A stretch of 64,000 nucleotides of DNA, from the NCBI GenBank assembly GCA_019828545.1, contig JACVRA010000054.1:297503-361502 (forward strand), read 5' to 3'. Both the position numbers and the translations under genes were made by a program. A model generated the notes under the pieces. The model worked only from the letters and a program-made list of their open reading frames with translations, made no database searches and was not told where the DNA came from. Positions 1 to 11,200 of this stretch are shown one piece after another (within the stretch, counting starts at the first letter, position 1; the number at the start of each line of letters is the position of its first letter). The stretch is from Paracamarosporium sp. OC-R06-R3. Lineage: Eukaryota; Ascomycota; Dothideomycetes; Pleosporales; Didymosphaeriaceae.

Positions 1-3000
1 GACCAGGACGGCGAGAGTCCAATTGGGGCAAGTGGTGCATCGGTTGACGGACTGGATGCGTTGGAGGAGATTGTTGCTGCTGGGGGATTGAAACAAGCGA
101 TGAATCAGGCATCGAGTATGGCGTACCCGGAACAAGTGGTTTTGACTGGGGGGCCTGTGCAATGTTGGGGAACCTAGCTCCGGATGCTACGATGGGAGGC
201 GATGCCTTCGAGAGACCTATAGGATAGCCTCCTGCCGTCTCAGGCGTTGGAGCAAGAGTCCGAGGGACCGTGACTTGAGTGCTTTCATAGCGTCTTTTCG
301 GTGCAGGAGTTGGGACCGGAGGTAGTCCGATGTCGATACCTCTATTACGTTTCTCATCGGCTTCCTCTGCCGCTCTTTCGAGATCCTTCGCCCCGCCTTC
401 TACAAGCCGAAGGTATTGATTCTTCACCATGGTTTGCGTTTTGGTGCCCATATGTGTCGCAATAGCCGCCCAGTCAGTGCCGAAATGCGCAATATTCTTC
501 TGGAAATCTGTTTGTTCAGTGACGGACCAGTAACTCGAGGGTCCAGGTCTAGCATTACTTGGTTGTAACCTAGGCCTTTCCGTCATACCTAAAATTGGAT
601 GATATTGCGGCTCCGCTTGGAGAATCATTTGCTCCTCTTGAACGCCATGTTGCATTGGCAAAGCCATGTCGCCCAATTTGCCAAATTCGTCCTCCATCTT
701 AACACCAAACGTTTTGCGGTCAGTTTTGATGGGTGATCCCACTGGCGCAGCAGCAAGGGGTTGCGTCTGTGCCTGCGCCTGCGCCTGCGCTTGCGCTTGT
801 GCTTGTGCCTGCGCCTGTGCCTGTGCCTGTGCCTGCGCCTGTGCCTTGGTTTTTCGCCCACCCTTCTCCCTAGCACTTTTAGCACGACGCCCCACCTTTT
901 CTTGTGTTCCATCCGCATCTGTTTGTCTGCGAAGACGTCCAGGGGTTGGAGTGGATGCCGTAGTGTCCAGATCCGTTTCTGCTCCAAATGTGGGTGCCGC
1001 CGAACGTCGCGGTCGTCCGGTTTCCGTCAAGGCCGGAGGAAGTCCATCTTCTCCTGTAGCGTCAGTCCGTTCCATATTAGCGATAGCTCCACGACCACGA
1101 CCAGCTCCTCTTCTTCGAGGCCCGCCTCGTCCTCTCCTGAGTTTACCTTTATATTCTCTTTGCCATTTGGTAGCATAGTAGTGGTTGATGCAATCCTTAT
1201 ACGTTCTGCTAGTGCCAGCCTCTTTGTACAAGATTTCTGCCAGTTTCCCCCACTTCTTTGCATATTGATCTCTGTACTGTTGCACCATAATCCGATGCTC
1301 TTCTTCCGTAAAATCGTCTTGAGGCGGCTCATAGTGAAATGCAAATATGCCTTGACCAGGCTCTCGCTGAAAGTTGGTGTCGATAAACCTCCGTCGCTGC
1401 ACTTCGTATGCGGTGAGTTGGGCTGGCACGTCTGCCTCTTTCTCCGGATCAGCCAACGACCTCTTCGGTTCCTTCTCGTGCTGCTCCCTCTCTAATTCTG
1501 CTGTCCTCAAGGATTCTTGCATTGCAAGTTCGAGATCGAATTCGGTTGCCCATCGGCTAGCATGACCTCGGCGTCCAGTTGCGGGTGCTGGGTTATCTAG
1601 GATCGGGCCCATTGTAGAAGTATCAATCCCTGGCGTTGTGGCTTGTGCACTTGGCTCAGCGGATGCTGGTCGCTCGTGGCTGTCCGCATCTTTTGACCGG
1701 TCCAAATTGCGCGCACGTACACGCCATTGCCGGTAAGCTGCAGCATAGTTTTCCAGAGCTTCGTCGGTATCTAGTTCTGGCTCAATGTTCTCTCTCAATT
1801 TATTGCGTATGGCAAGCATGACAGACTCGGAAACACGAGGCCCTTCAAGTTCAGAGATCGGTGTTGGAGGACCAGAACCAAGGAATGGAAGGGAACTGAG
1901 ATCAGCGACATCCTCGTGTTCATCGCTAGTGCCACGACGAAGTCGAAGTGCCCGCGTCGCTGGAGCCAGCTGCTTTTCTTCTTCTCCTTCCTCTTCTTTG
2001 TACTCCATGTTCACGTCTTCAGTTTCTTCAGCTTTCGGCGTTGGAAGCTCGTTCGCATTGCTCTCTAGCGGAACAACCGGAGATGTCTTTGGCGAAGGTA
2101 CGAAAGTCGGTTCCTCGTCCACAAGCTTTGGCTCCTCCTGCGGAAGGTGTTCTGCAGTCAGGCTTGCTAATAAGATAATCTCTTGCAAAGGTGTTATAGC
2201 CCGCAAATGCGGCGCGCTAAGATCTATCCGTTTTGATTCTAGCAAAGCCTTCTCGCGATTGTATTTGGCTTCTGATTCCGCAAAGTCATCTTCGTCTAGG
2301 TCAAGATCATCATCTGAGTCCTGTAACACTTCAGGGGCAGATGAAGTTGCAGATATTGGTGGTTTTTCTGTGACCGATGGCGCTTCTGTCATGGATACGT
2401 TGGAAAAGCGGCGAGTTTCGATTGGTGTCGGTTTAGGCGAGGTAACTCTACGGTAGTCTCCGGATGCCCTTCGGTCTCGGCTTACTTCCTTCTCGATTGA
2501 AGGTCGCGTTATGGAAGGAGAAACCGACTTGGCCTTCTCGGCACGCTGCATCTCAGGCGCGGAAACGCCTGCTTCTAGCTTGGGGGCTTTGGGAGCTGAA
2601 CCAAAAGCTCGATCGCGATCTTCAGAGGGAAACTCGCGTTTCGTAGGAATTGTAGTACGATTGTTCAAGTTCAAGCCAGGCCTCACCCACTGCATGCTTT
2701 TGGGAGGCCCATTCATAGGCATACGAGGAGCTGTAAAGCCAGAGCGGTCAGGAGGCGGGTACATTGGTGGTCGCGCAGCCATTGGATTCCCTCTGTCAGC
2801 TTTTGGTCCAGTTGGGATGTTTGCAGGAAGAGACTTTGGCGATGTGTTATTGCCTAACATCATGGTCGTGCCACTCCCGCTGCCGCTGCGGGATCCCATG
2901 GCTGGCTGCATCGCGCTTGGGGAAGGATCACGTGGATTATTTGTATAAGGTAGACGAGCCGGTCTAGGGAAGGAAGGCGACACATTGGCCCTAAGAGCTG

Positions 3001-4642
3001 CTTGTGGGCCAGTGGGGGGAGCTCGGGTCGCTGCAGACGGGCCTGCAGGAGGCGAGATCGCTGAGTTTGAAGCGTTATTGGTTATAGGAGCCGATGCCTT
3101 TGATTCGACATTGGAAGATGGTGGGCCACTATTGCTGGGGGCAGGAGGGGCAAAGGATAGGCGCGATTCAGTACGCGTTTGCTCTGACGAAGCTGCCCTG
3201 TTCTCCTGCGCCTGGCTCACACCTTGAATCAGAGGTTGAGAATCTGGAGCATGTCTTTCAGAAGCACGATCGGCTTTGGGTCCGGTCGGAGGTGCAGTAG
3301 ATAATCCAGCTGGTATGGTTGGCTTCGATGCGGTAGTGGTAGTAGTGGTAGTGGTAGTAGTGGTGGCCGGAACCGCGGCTGCAGGAGCAGATGACGATGC
3401 CACCGAAGGTATGGGTTGTGTAGGCTTCGGTGGCTGTGGTGGAGCCGTAGTCTTTGCATCGAGCAGTGGATTTCTCCAAACGTTAGAACCAAAGGCAGGT
3501 ACTGCAGCCGGAGGGGATGATGCCCGCGGCGCATAACGCTCCCTGGAAGCTTCTGCACGACTGGCCAGTAAAAGATCGTCCCGTCCAGGTTCGCGCCTGG
3601 CATCCTTGTTGCCTAAAGCCTCTGTTGCAACTGAAGCGCGTCTAGAGTACGAATCTACGGGCGGTCCATGTCGATCGGCAGGTGAGTGATGCGTCGAATG
3701 AGGAGTCGCACTCGTAGGTGTACCGGGGAGATGCCTTGAATCGAGCGTCGCACTTCCACGGTGTGTATCAAGCGCACGCGGTCCTGGTTTAGCACCTGCC
3801 GGTCCGATGTATGAGTCGTACTCTCTCGGTACAAATCTTCGGTCATCGCGGTCTCTCCTGTCGAAGTCTCGATCACGCTCATCACGTGGGTCTCGATCCC
3901 GTCGTACAGGATCCCTTGAGCGGCTACGCGGGCGATAAGATCGATCAGGCATACGGTCACGTGCATCATGATGTCGATCCCTGTCATCTGGGTACATTGG
4001 TCTGCCTCGTCCTCGTCCCTCTCCGTGGAAATCTCGCCCACCCCGTCCACGTGCAAATCCACTGCCTCTATACGACGAGCCAGTATTAAGAGGAGGATCT
4101 GAATACGTTGATCCTGCTGAAGGTGGCCCGTCGCGAGAGTTTCGCCTAGCGCGGCTTATGTCAAGGTCGCGGGGAGGGAAGTCTCGTTGATCGCGGTTGT
4201 CTCGCGAGTCCCTGACGGGAGAACGTCTGGGAGGAGAAGGCCTCCTGTCTCGTCGATCGCGGTCGAAGTCCCGGTCGCGGTCTCTATCTGGTGCCCGCCA
4301 CGAATTGTGTGGTGGGTGTGGGTGAGGCGCACTTGATAGCGGCGGTGCATCGCGTAATGACGGCGCTTCCCCACGGCCTGCAAAGCCTCTCCCTCTTCCA
4401 TCTCGCGGCGCAGCGGGTGTCCCAGAGAGACCTCCTGCCGGGGGCCCCCGCGGCGCATCTACGAGTGACTTTGGGCCCCGAGGGGTATCCCTGGGCGGAA
4501 AGCCGCTTGAATCTGGATTCGATCGAGAGCTAGAGTCGTTTGACCTAGGGGGGTATGTGCTTCCGTATGTAGACTGTCTTCTGTCGCGAAACGGCGACCT
4601 ATCGCGTACGTATCGACTGTCTGGATATCTCGAGGACGACAT
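1..4642 (-). CDS. Snt1/N-CoR-like SANT-domain corepressor (3' end outside window)
   Basis: One uninterrupted minus-strand frame runs from an ATG at 4642 off the left edge (about 1547 codons visible). The N-terminus is rich in Arg, Ser, Pro and Gly with RD/RS-type repeats, as in the fungal Snt1 group. A first SANT domain (residues about 1105-1160; DDFTEEEHRIMVQQY, then a WGKLAEILY helix) and a second one (about 1365-1408; YWSVTEQTDFQKNIAHFG, ending GTKTQTMVKNQYLRL) flank a linker. The linker holds a long Gln-Ala dipeptide repeat (plus-strand 773-846). An acidic, charged coiled-coil-like stretch precedes SANT1. Snt1 proteins are scaffolds of histone deacetylase (Set3-type) complexes in the nucleus. 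The Snt1 assignment rests on the paired SANT domains and the architecture. Another Myb/SANT corepressor is possible but less likely. No intron is visible. Confidence 0.85.
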   Translation of the reverse strand, partial: MSSSRYPDSRYVRDRSPFRDRRQSTYGSTYPPRSNDSSSRSNPDSSGFPPRDTPRGPKSLVDAPRGPPAGGLSGTPAAPRDGRGRGFAGRGEAPSLRDAPPLSSAPHPHPPHNSWRAPDRDRDRDFDRDRRDRRPSPPRRSPVRDSRDNRDQRDFPPRDLDISRARRNSRDGPPSAGSTYSDPPLNTGSSYRGSGFARGRGGRDFHGEGRGRGRPMYPDDRDRHHDARDRMPDRSYRPRSRSRDPVRRDRDPRDERDRDFDRRDRDDRRFVPREYDSYIGPAGAKPGPRALDTHRGSATLDSRHLPGTPTSATPHSTHHSPADRHGPPVDSYSRRASVATEALGNKDARREPGRDDLLLASRAEASRERYAPRASSPPAAVPAFGSNVWRNPLLDAKTTAPPQPPKPTQPIPSVASSSAPAAAVPATTTTTTTTTTTASKPTIPAGLSTAPPTGPKADRASERHAPDSQPLIQGVSQAQENRAASSEQTRTESRLSFAPPAPSNSGPPSSNVESKASAPITNNASNSAISPPAGPSAATRAPPTGPQAALRANVSPSFPRPARLPYTNNPRDPSPSAMQPAMGSRSGSGSGTTMMLGNNTSPKSLPANIPTGPKADRGNPMAARPPMYPPPDRSGFTAPRMPMNGPPKSMQWVRPGLNLNNRTTIPTKREFPSEDRDRAFGSAPKAPKLEAGVSAPEMQRAEKAKSVSPSITRPSIEKEVSRDRRASGDYRRVTSPKPTPIETRRFSNVSMTEAPSVTEKPPISATSSAPEVLQDSDDDLDLDEDDFAESEAKYNREKALLESKRIDLSAPHLRAITPLQEIILLASLTAEHLPQEEPKLVDEEPTFVPSPKTSPVVPLESNANELPTPKAEETEDVNMEYKEEEGEEEKQLAPATRALRLRRGTSDEHEDVADLSSLPFLGSGPPTPISELEGPRVSESVMLAIRNKLRENIEPELDTDEALENYAAAYRQWRVRARNLDRSKDADSHERPASAEPSAQATTPGIDTSTMGPILDNPAPATGRRGHASRWATEFDLELAMQESLRTAELEREQHEKEPKRSLADPEKEADVPAQLTAYEVQRRRFIDTNFQREPGQGIFAFHYEPPQDDFTEEEHRIMVQQYRDQYAKKWGKLAEILYKEAGTSRTYKDCINHYYATKWQREYKGKLRRGRGGPRRRGAGRGRGAIANMERTDATGEDGLPPALTETGRPRRSAAPTFGAETDLDTTASTPTPGRLRRQTDADGTQEKVGRRAKSAREKGGRKTKAQAQAQAQAQAQAQAQAQAQAQAQAQTQPLAAAPVGSPIKTDRKTFGVKMEDEFGKLGDMALPMQHGVQEEQMILQAEPQYHPILGMTERPRLQPSNARPGPSSYWSVTEQTDFQKNIAHFGTDWAAIATHMGTKTQTMVKNQYLRLVEGGAKDLERAAEEADEKRNRGIDIGLPPVPTPAPKRRYESTQVTVPRTLAPTPETAGGYPIGLSKASPPIVASGARFPNIAQAPQSKPLVPGTPYSMPDSSLVSIPQQQQSPPTHPVRQPMHHLPQLDSRRPG
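773..846 (-). repeat. Gln-Ala coding microsatellite in the Snt1-like gene
   Basis: Imperfect hexanucleotide array reading GCCTGC / GCTTGC / GCCTGT on the plus strand, which encodes alternating Gln and Ala on the minus strand, about residues 1265-1290 between the two SANT domains. Third-position variation among units (tgc/tgt, gcc/gct) shows an old array. It is likely to vary in length between strains. It also generates long spurious frames on both strands. Confidence 0.85.
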
Positions 4643-6094
4643 GAGAGCAAGCTGGGAGGGTGATGGTCGGTATCGCGGGGCTGAACATGGACTCGAGGCT
4701 TAGACAGAGGACTTTCAATGTTCCCTAGGGTAAAAGGCGTGAGAGTGAAGCCTTTCGCAGCCGCAGACAGGGTGGTCGGGCAAGGGTAACAATGCTACTG
4801 CGTGGCGTGAGGCCACAGTATTTGCGCGAGGTCGGGGTAGTGCGGGGCCAGGTGTAAGGTACGGTGGAGAACAGTCGTCCCGTGGGACTGCACAGTCGTT
4901 GTGGCCCAGATGTCGAGTGACAGCTAACGGCGGGTCAACAAGAGTTGGTTGCAGGCGTCTGGAGTTCGGCTAGCCTTGTCTCGAACAGGGCTAGCGCAAG
5001 CTAGTGCAGGCAGGAGTGATGGCGGTCTGTGCTCAGCTCAGATCCGAGAAGTGAGGGTACGGCGATTTTGCAGGCGGCAGCAGACACGACGCGGCAACGT
5101 CGACAAGGAGCGACAAAATTCGCCGAGGGGCGCGGCGGACGACACTGCAAGGCGGCTGCTGTGGTGACGCCGTGAGCGGGCACGGGGGACAGATGCGGAT
5201 GCAGGCCGTTGACGTGGCGCTGCTATTTCGTCGAGAAGGGGCTTGGGCACGTGGAGGTGCCGGTCGAAGGAGGATTAGCAGGCGGAGAGCGATGGGAGGT
5301 TAACCAGGCGGCGGCGCTCCACGGTGCGGCATGTTGGGGTGGTTGTTCGGGCGCCCTCGCAGCGGGCGATGATGAAAGATGGAGAAGGAGACCTGCAGCC
5401 AGGGCACGAGAACGCAACCTGGAGCCAGCACTGACACGACGCACTGTTCTTCGGTGGCTCCAGTGGCTCCAGTGGCTCCAGCCCGTCATGTTCGGCTGGT
5501 CCAATTTCGCGCCCCTCCTCTAACCACATGCATCGCGCAGGGATTGTTCCCGATGCACTGGCAGCCGTGCGCGCGCTGCCATTGGGCGCCCATTTGTGAA
5601 TTCGAGATCGAAAAGAGGGTCCCTGCGCGCGCCCAACGCTGAAACCTCAGGACTGTGTCAGGTTCGCCATGTTGGCCCAGCCCCGGCCGCCCGGTGCCCC
5701 GTCGGCAGAGGCAGGCTGCGAAAGAAGAAGAAGAACAAGAAGAAAAAGAGGCATGCCGGGCCGCCTCGAGTCTGTGGGCTGCCGGGCCGCCGTCGTCGTC
5801 ACCCGCCGCCCGCCGTCGTGCCTGCCTGCCTGCGACGTGTGGCGCAAAAATGCGGATCTGCAAGTGTCCCGGGCGTGCGCCTGCCCCAACGCGGCTAAGC
5901 GGCTAAGCTTAACATAGCGCACACCACCGCATGTGGGGTGGCCGCGGCGTGAACCCTCAAATTCTGCGGGCTGCACCGCTGAAGAGACTCTGCACACGGC
6001 CTTGCGCGACGCTTCCATCCCAAGTTCCGCCTGCAGGACGCCCCGGGCACCGCTCCACCATCGACTCCCACCGCCGCTCCCTGCTGCTCCCGCC
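4643..6094. promoter_or_regulatory. Divergent intergenic region between Snt1-like gene and DHS
   Basis: A GC-rich 1.45-kb stretch between two divergently transcribed genes, so it must contain both promoters and 5' UTRs. It has purine-rich tracts (about 5717-5752), a triple 9-bp AGTGGCTCC unit near 5462-5482 and CpG-rich segments, but no clear TATA box. Long open frames here on both strands are explained by GC richness. I see no convincing gene in it. Confidence 0.6.
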
Positions 6095-7357
6095 ATGACC
6101 GTCGCCGACCAGGAAGCCGCGTCCCAGGCTCCTTCCGGCGCCACTGATGCAGTCCTGAAGCCATCCGAGCCTGTGCCCGCCGACGCCCGCGAGGTGCAGG
6201 GCATAGACTTCAACGACTATGCACAGCGCAGCATCACCGTCGAGGAGCTGGTCGCCGGGTATTCGCGCATGGGCTTCCAGGCAACTGCGATCGGCGAGGC
6301 GGTGCGCATTGTCAATGACATGGTGAGTGCTTTTCCGCCGGCGCGTGGAGATCCTGGTCTCTGGCGGTGCTCGGGCTGCGGGCGCTTCCCGGCTCTGCGC
6401 TCTTGCGAAACAATTTAGCCGGAACTGGCATGCCTACCCAGGCCTGCTCGTGCGCCCAATGTTTCTTTCTAACAGTGACAGCGCACGTGGAAGCATGCTG
6501 AAACAGGCGAGGGCACCACCGTCTTTCTTGGCTACACGTCCAACCTGATCTCGTCGGGCTTAAGAGAGACGCTGCGCTACCTGGTACAGCACAAGCACGT
6601 TTCTGCAATCGTAACCACCGCTGGCGGTGTCGAGGAGGACTTCATCAAGTGTCTGGGGCCCACCTATCTGGGCGCCTTCTCGACGCCCGGTGCCAGTCTA
6701 CGCGCAAAGGGTCTGAACCGCATAGGTAACCTTGTAGTGCCAAACAACAACTACTGTGCGTTCGAGGACTGGGTCTTGCCAATCCTGGACAAGATGTTGG
6801 TGGAGCAGGAGGAGAGCAAGAAGACGGACGAGCCATTGCACTGGACTCCAAGCAAGGTCATCAATCGTCTGGGCAAGGAGATCAACGACGAACGATCAGT
6901 ATACTACTGGGCGTGGAAGAACGACATCCCCGTCTTCTGTCCAGCACTAACAGATGGCAGCCTCGGAGACATGCTCTACTTCCACACGTTCAAGGCGTCT
7001 CCCGAGCAGCTGCGCATAGACATCGTAGAAGACATTCGCAAGATCAACACGATCGCCGTGCGGGCAAAGAGAAGCGGCATGATCATCCTGGGCGGCGGTA
7101 TTGTCAAACATCACATTGCCAATGCGAATCTGATGCGGAACGGTGCTGAGAGCGCCGTGTATATCAACACAGCGCAAGAGTTCGATGGAAGCGATGCGGG
7201 AGCGAGGCCGGACGAAGCAGTCAGCTGGGGAAAGATCAAGACGGATGGCGACAGCGTCAAGGTATACGCGGAGGCGACGGTCGCGTTCCCGTTGATCGTT
7301 GCGGCAACGTTTGCAAAGGGGCGGCCAGACGGTGCAGAATCACAAACGCCGACTTGA
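6095..7357 (+). CDS. Deoxyhypusine synthase
   Basis: Two exons, 6095-6322 and 6482-7357, give 367 residues, close to the human (369) and yeast (387) enzymes. The 159-nt intron begins GTGAGTGC. The acceptor is the AG at 6480-6481, because the AG at 6474-6475 would put a stop codon in frame. The enzyme transfers the aminobutyl group of spermidine, with NAD, to one lysine of eIF5A, the first step of hypusine formation in the cytosol. Visible family blocks are [16 protein letters not shown], the AGGVEEDF segment, [21 protein letters not shown], the [12 protein letters not shown] block and [19 protein letters not shown]. The catalytic lysine is Lys327 in SWGKIK, equivalent to human Lys329. No substitution of a key residue is seen. 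The gene is single copy and essential in fungi. Confidence 0.96.
6323..6481 (+). other. Intron of deoxyhypusine synthase gene
   Basis: 159-nt GTGAGT...ACAG intron, roughly three times the usual length in this window. A closely spaced upstream AG at 6474-6475 would give TGA as the first codon, so splice-site choice here decides between a functional product and nonsense. Confidence 0.85.
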
Positions 7358-8282
7358 TGATGGATGGTCTGAGGATGGTTAGATAAGCTCACAGCCAAGG
7401 CAACATTCAACTTGACAAGCGCGTCGTGTTCTCCGTCCGAAGCGTGTGTGCTTTGCGCCGATGCGTTTGCCACGCCATCAGACAGCACCAGCACGAGTCG
7501 TGAGTGGAAGTGAGGTGCAGGTAAAGTCGGACGTGTTGCAGGGATGCGTGGCCGGTCCGTCTCCACAGTTGTAGTCGACGCTCGATGCAGAGTAGCGCCG
7601 GTTGCAGCCTGCTGGCGGTGGTGAGCGCCTGATGGCGGAGCAGCAAGCTTTGTAGCTGTGTGACTCAGGTGCTGGTGCCTGCTCTAGCTGCAAAGCCAGC
7701 CACGGCGGGCCGAAGGGTGCCCGGTACTGGACTTTGGGGGGCAGAAGGGCTCTGCGGGTGATGTCGAGGGCGTTCCCGCGACGCGGCGGATGAGCGTGGG
7801 GAAGCGCTAAGCTCACTGGCTGCAGCCTCACTCACCGCCCGGCCATATAAATGGTCCCAGGCAGCACATGCACGAGCTCCAGCCTTACATGTACAACAAC
7901 GTATAAGCCCAGCCACGCCTCACAGCCGCGCCAAATCCACCATCGGGCCCGCGACTTTGTTTTTGCAGCCCGCCCTTCCCTTGCCTATTTTGCCGTGCTC
8001 TCGTCCCGTCTTGCTTCGTCGTGCTCGTGCTCGCAGTAGAGCTCCGATTAGAGCTTCGCCGATAAGAGCTGCTAATCCCGCCAGCGCAACCACCTCTCGT
8101 CCACGTCGCTGGCCGGCAACCCAAGCTCTCCGCCGCTTCAGGTGCAGTCCGCCATTGCACCGCCCATCCTGGGCTGTTCGAACGCGCCGAGTCGCGTCCC
8201 TCTTTCACTTACGAAGATCGGGTGATTGATCTAGGCATAGCTGCTCCTTCACTTTCACTTGGTGCCTGGAACGCCCTCAGCT
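7358..8282. promoter_or_regulatory. Intergenic region between DHS and the MATH/RING gene
   Basis: Holds the DHS 3' UTR and the promoter plus 5' UTR of the next gene. A TATA-like, nearly palindromic element CCATATAAATGG lies at 7843-7854, followed by a pyrimidine-rich stretch (about 7960-8030). No protein-coding gene is supported. Confidence 0.5.
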
Positions 8283-11200
8283 ATGAGCTCGACCGCCGTT
8301 CAACCGCCTCCCCCACCCATCTCGTTCGGGGAGCAACCACCCTCGTCGCCGCCTTTCTCAAGTCCACAGTCGCCTACAGGCACGCAGCCTCACGCACGAA
8401 TCGCAATGTCTTCGCCGCCGCCGCAGCTGCATTCCGAGGACATAGACATGGCCACTTCCACTACATTGCCGCCCGCCGGCCAGCGGCACGACCGGGAAGA
8501 CGCCGTCATGCAAGACGGTTTGACGAATGGTCTACAGTCCGACACAACCAACACACAGACCCACAACCAGCAAAACAGCGTCGCCGTAGAGGTCGCAGCT
8601 GTCGCAGCTGACGAAGACGCTATGGATACCACATCGGACGACGCGCATGCGTTGGTGCTGCCGAATGGTTCAGCTGAACCGGCCACTATCACGCCATCGT
8701 CGCCCCCTCCAGTAGAGGCCCCCAACGTTGATGAGGATGCTACACATGCTGCAAGCAACACCGTAAGTGTTTGAGTCCCCCGTTTCCTTTGTGTTCCCTC
8801 CGGTGTACACCACGCAAGCAAGATCCACCGGAAACAGCGCTTCTCATGGGCAACAGCGTGCAAGCAGTAATTATTGCAAGGATTATCAGAAGGTTGCACA
8901 TGCTTAGTACGCCCCAAAGCTGACTGTCGTATTTGCAGCCCAACGATGTTCCTCAAGAAGATCCTCCAGCTGCAGCTGCAGATCCCGTCCTGGAACCACC
9001 GCCTCCGCCTCCCCCTGTTGAGCCCGTTCAAACCGATACCGAATCATCTGACGACGATGGAGGTCAGCCATGGCATCCTATCGTCGAGGACACGTCCGCG
9101 CCTGATGAGGACGAACTGAAAGAGATCGAAGCGAACACCGAGCACAGTGCATTGGATCACGAGCATTGGGAAAAGAAAGTGTTTGTTCCATTGGATGATC
9201 CCGAATACACACCGGGCGAGAGTGGGAGGATAACATGGCTCATCGATAATTACAATGGCACGCGTGAGAAACCCAATCGCGATCTGGTCATGAAGTCGAA
9301 ACCTGTTACCATCGGTGGATACGAATGGCAAATCAAGTTTTATCCAAAAGGGAACGATTCCGATTACCTGAGCGTTTACGTAGAATGTCTCAGCGTTGAA
9401 GATAAGAAGAGAGATGGCGGAGAGATTAATCCAAAATCGGAGGGTGACTCGGATGCAAGCACTAGCGAAAATACTACTTCAGAACCTGCAGAGACGCAGC
9501 ACACCCCCTTACCTCTTCTTGATTCGAAAACGTTGCCAAAGAGGAAAGGCGTAGCTGCACAAGTTTCTGTTGTTCTCTACAATCCTACCGAGCCTCGTGT
9601 CAATTATTCGCGAACCTGTCTGCACCGATTTTGCGCGTCGTCGCCTGATTGGGGCTGGACGCGATTTCATGGGCCATATTATGACATCCCTCACCGACTC
9701 CGAGGACATAGGCAGGCTCTTCTTCGAGATGATAAGCTTGCATTTACCGGCTATATCCGGATCATCGAAGACCAGACAAATTGCCTTTGGGAACATCCCA
9801 GCTCAGACAACGTTTGGGACAGCTTTGCGATGACGGGATTGCAATCAATAGCACTCCGAGATAACGGCGGCTCTCCAGACGGAAACTTCGTCTCCGCTGT
9901 TACATCATGGTTGCTATTCAAGCCTTTCAGACAGTTCTTGTACAGCTTTGATGTTCCTAACGGTGAGAAGGAACCTTGGGCTCATCCAAAACCTCTCATC
10001 AGAGCTTTTCAAAAGGTGCTGTATCTTCTCAGAACTCAGGTGCAGCCTGGTGCAGGCTCAGTCGACCTGGGTGATATCGACGATGCGCTACAGTGGTATG
10101 GACTCTCGGAATCGCTACACAAATTCGACGTTGTCCAGGTATGGGAGTATCTTCGCACTAAGCTTGAGGACGAACTACGGAACACATCTTCTGCTAATGT
10201 CCTCGAGGAGCTGTTTGGTCCAAAGCACGATCACATAAAAGGTGTACCTAGCTACCGAGCACCGGTGGTTGGCGTGGGTAGCATGCAAGAAGCTGTCAAC
10301 CAGAGCCCCGAGCTCACACTCTCTGACAGTACCCCTCCTCAACTCCTGGCTATTGAACTGGAACGGCAGGTTTTCGATCCCGTCTCGCGTTCTTACGTCA
10401 AAGTGCTTAACAAAGTATCTTTGGATGATCATATCATCGTACGAGGCAATACATATACGCTTTACGGTTTCGTAGTGCATAAACAGACCCTTCAGTCGTA
10501 TGTGTACCAAGCGATTCTCCGGCCTGAAGGACCTGGTTCCAAATGGTACAACTACACCGATAGTCGAGAAGGTAACAAGGTCACTTGTCTCACTCAACGC
10601 CAAGCTGTTACATTGCACGAAGGCAAGGATGCTACAACTCGCGTAACAGGCAATGATGCTGTCGCATACATCGTGATGTATGTACGTGATGACGTTGCAC
10701 AATCTGCTCTCCTGTCACAACCTGCATCCGAACAATGGGAGGTTCCTGAATGGATACCACAAGAATTGGACAGAGAAAAGGCCTCTGAACAGCCACCACC
10801 TATCCCGATCCTGACAGAGGACCCCGAAGCACCTCATATCACGGAAGAGCAGAAACTTGATGCGGAGACTGGAGACGTTGAGGAACGCGAATTTCGCATC
10901 GTGAATTCCGGGGTCTTCCTACAACATGAAGGTCCAGGTTTCTTCGATGCGTTCGACAAAATGTGGCAATCAGACAGCTCTGGGCTCACTACTTCGGTTA
11001 TACTCAAAGCTACCGATGGTTGCGAAGAAATTCGTCAAAGGATTGCGACCGCCTTTGAGCATGTAAAGGATATCCAAGATCCAAGGCAGATCAAGTTCTG
11101 GTTTGTCGATTCGTACTCAGGCTCTTTTGCACAGCCTCATCTGCTTAGTACTGGCAAGATTGAGTATTCAAGTGGTATCTATGATCGATTTGCTGAAGAC

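Noticed and set aside
625..3603. Long frames on both strands across the Snt1-like gene, some Arg/His- or Cys-Ala-rich
   Set aside because: Shadows of the Snt1-like coding frame caused by the Gln-Ala array and repetitive codons; no conserved motifs.
4949..6213. Many overlapping frames of 70-190 codons
   Set aside because: GC-rich promoter DNA; composition random and no splice-consistent model.
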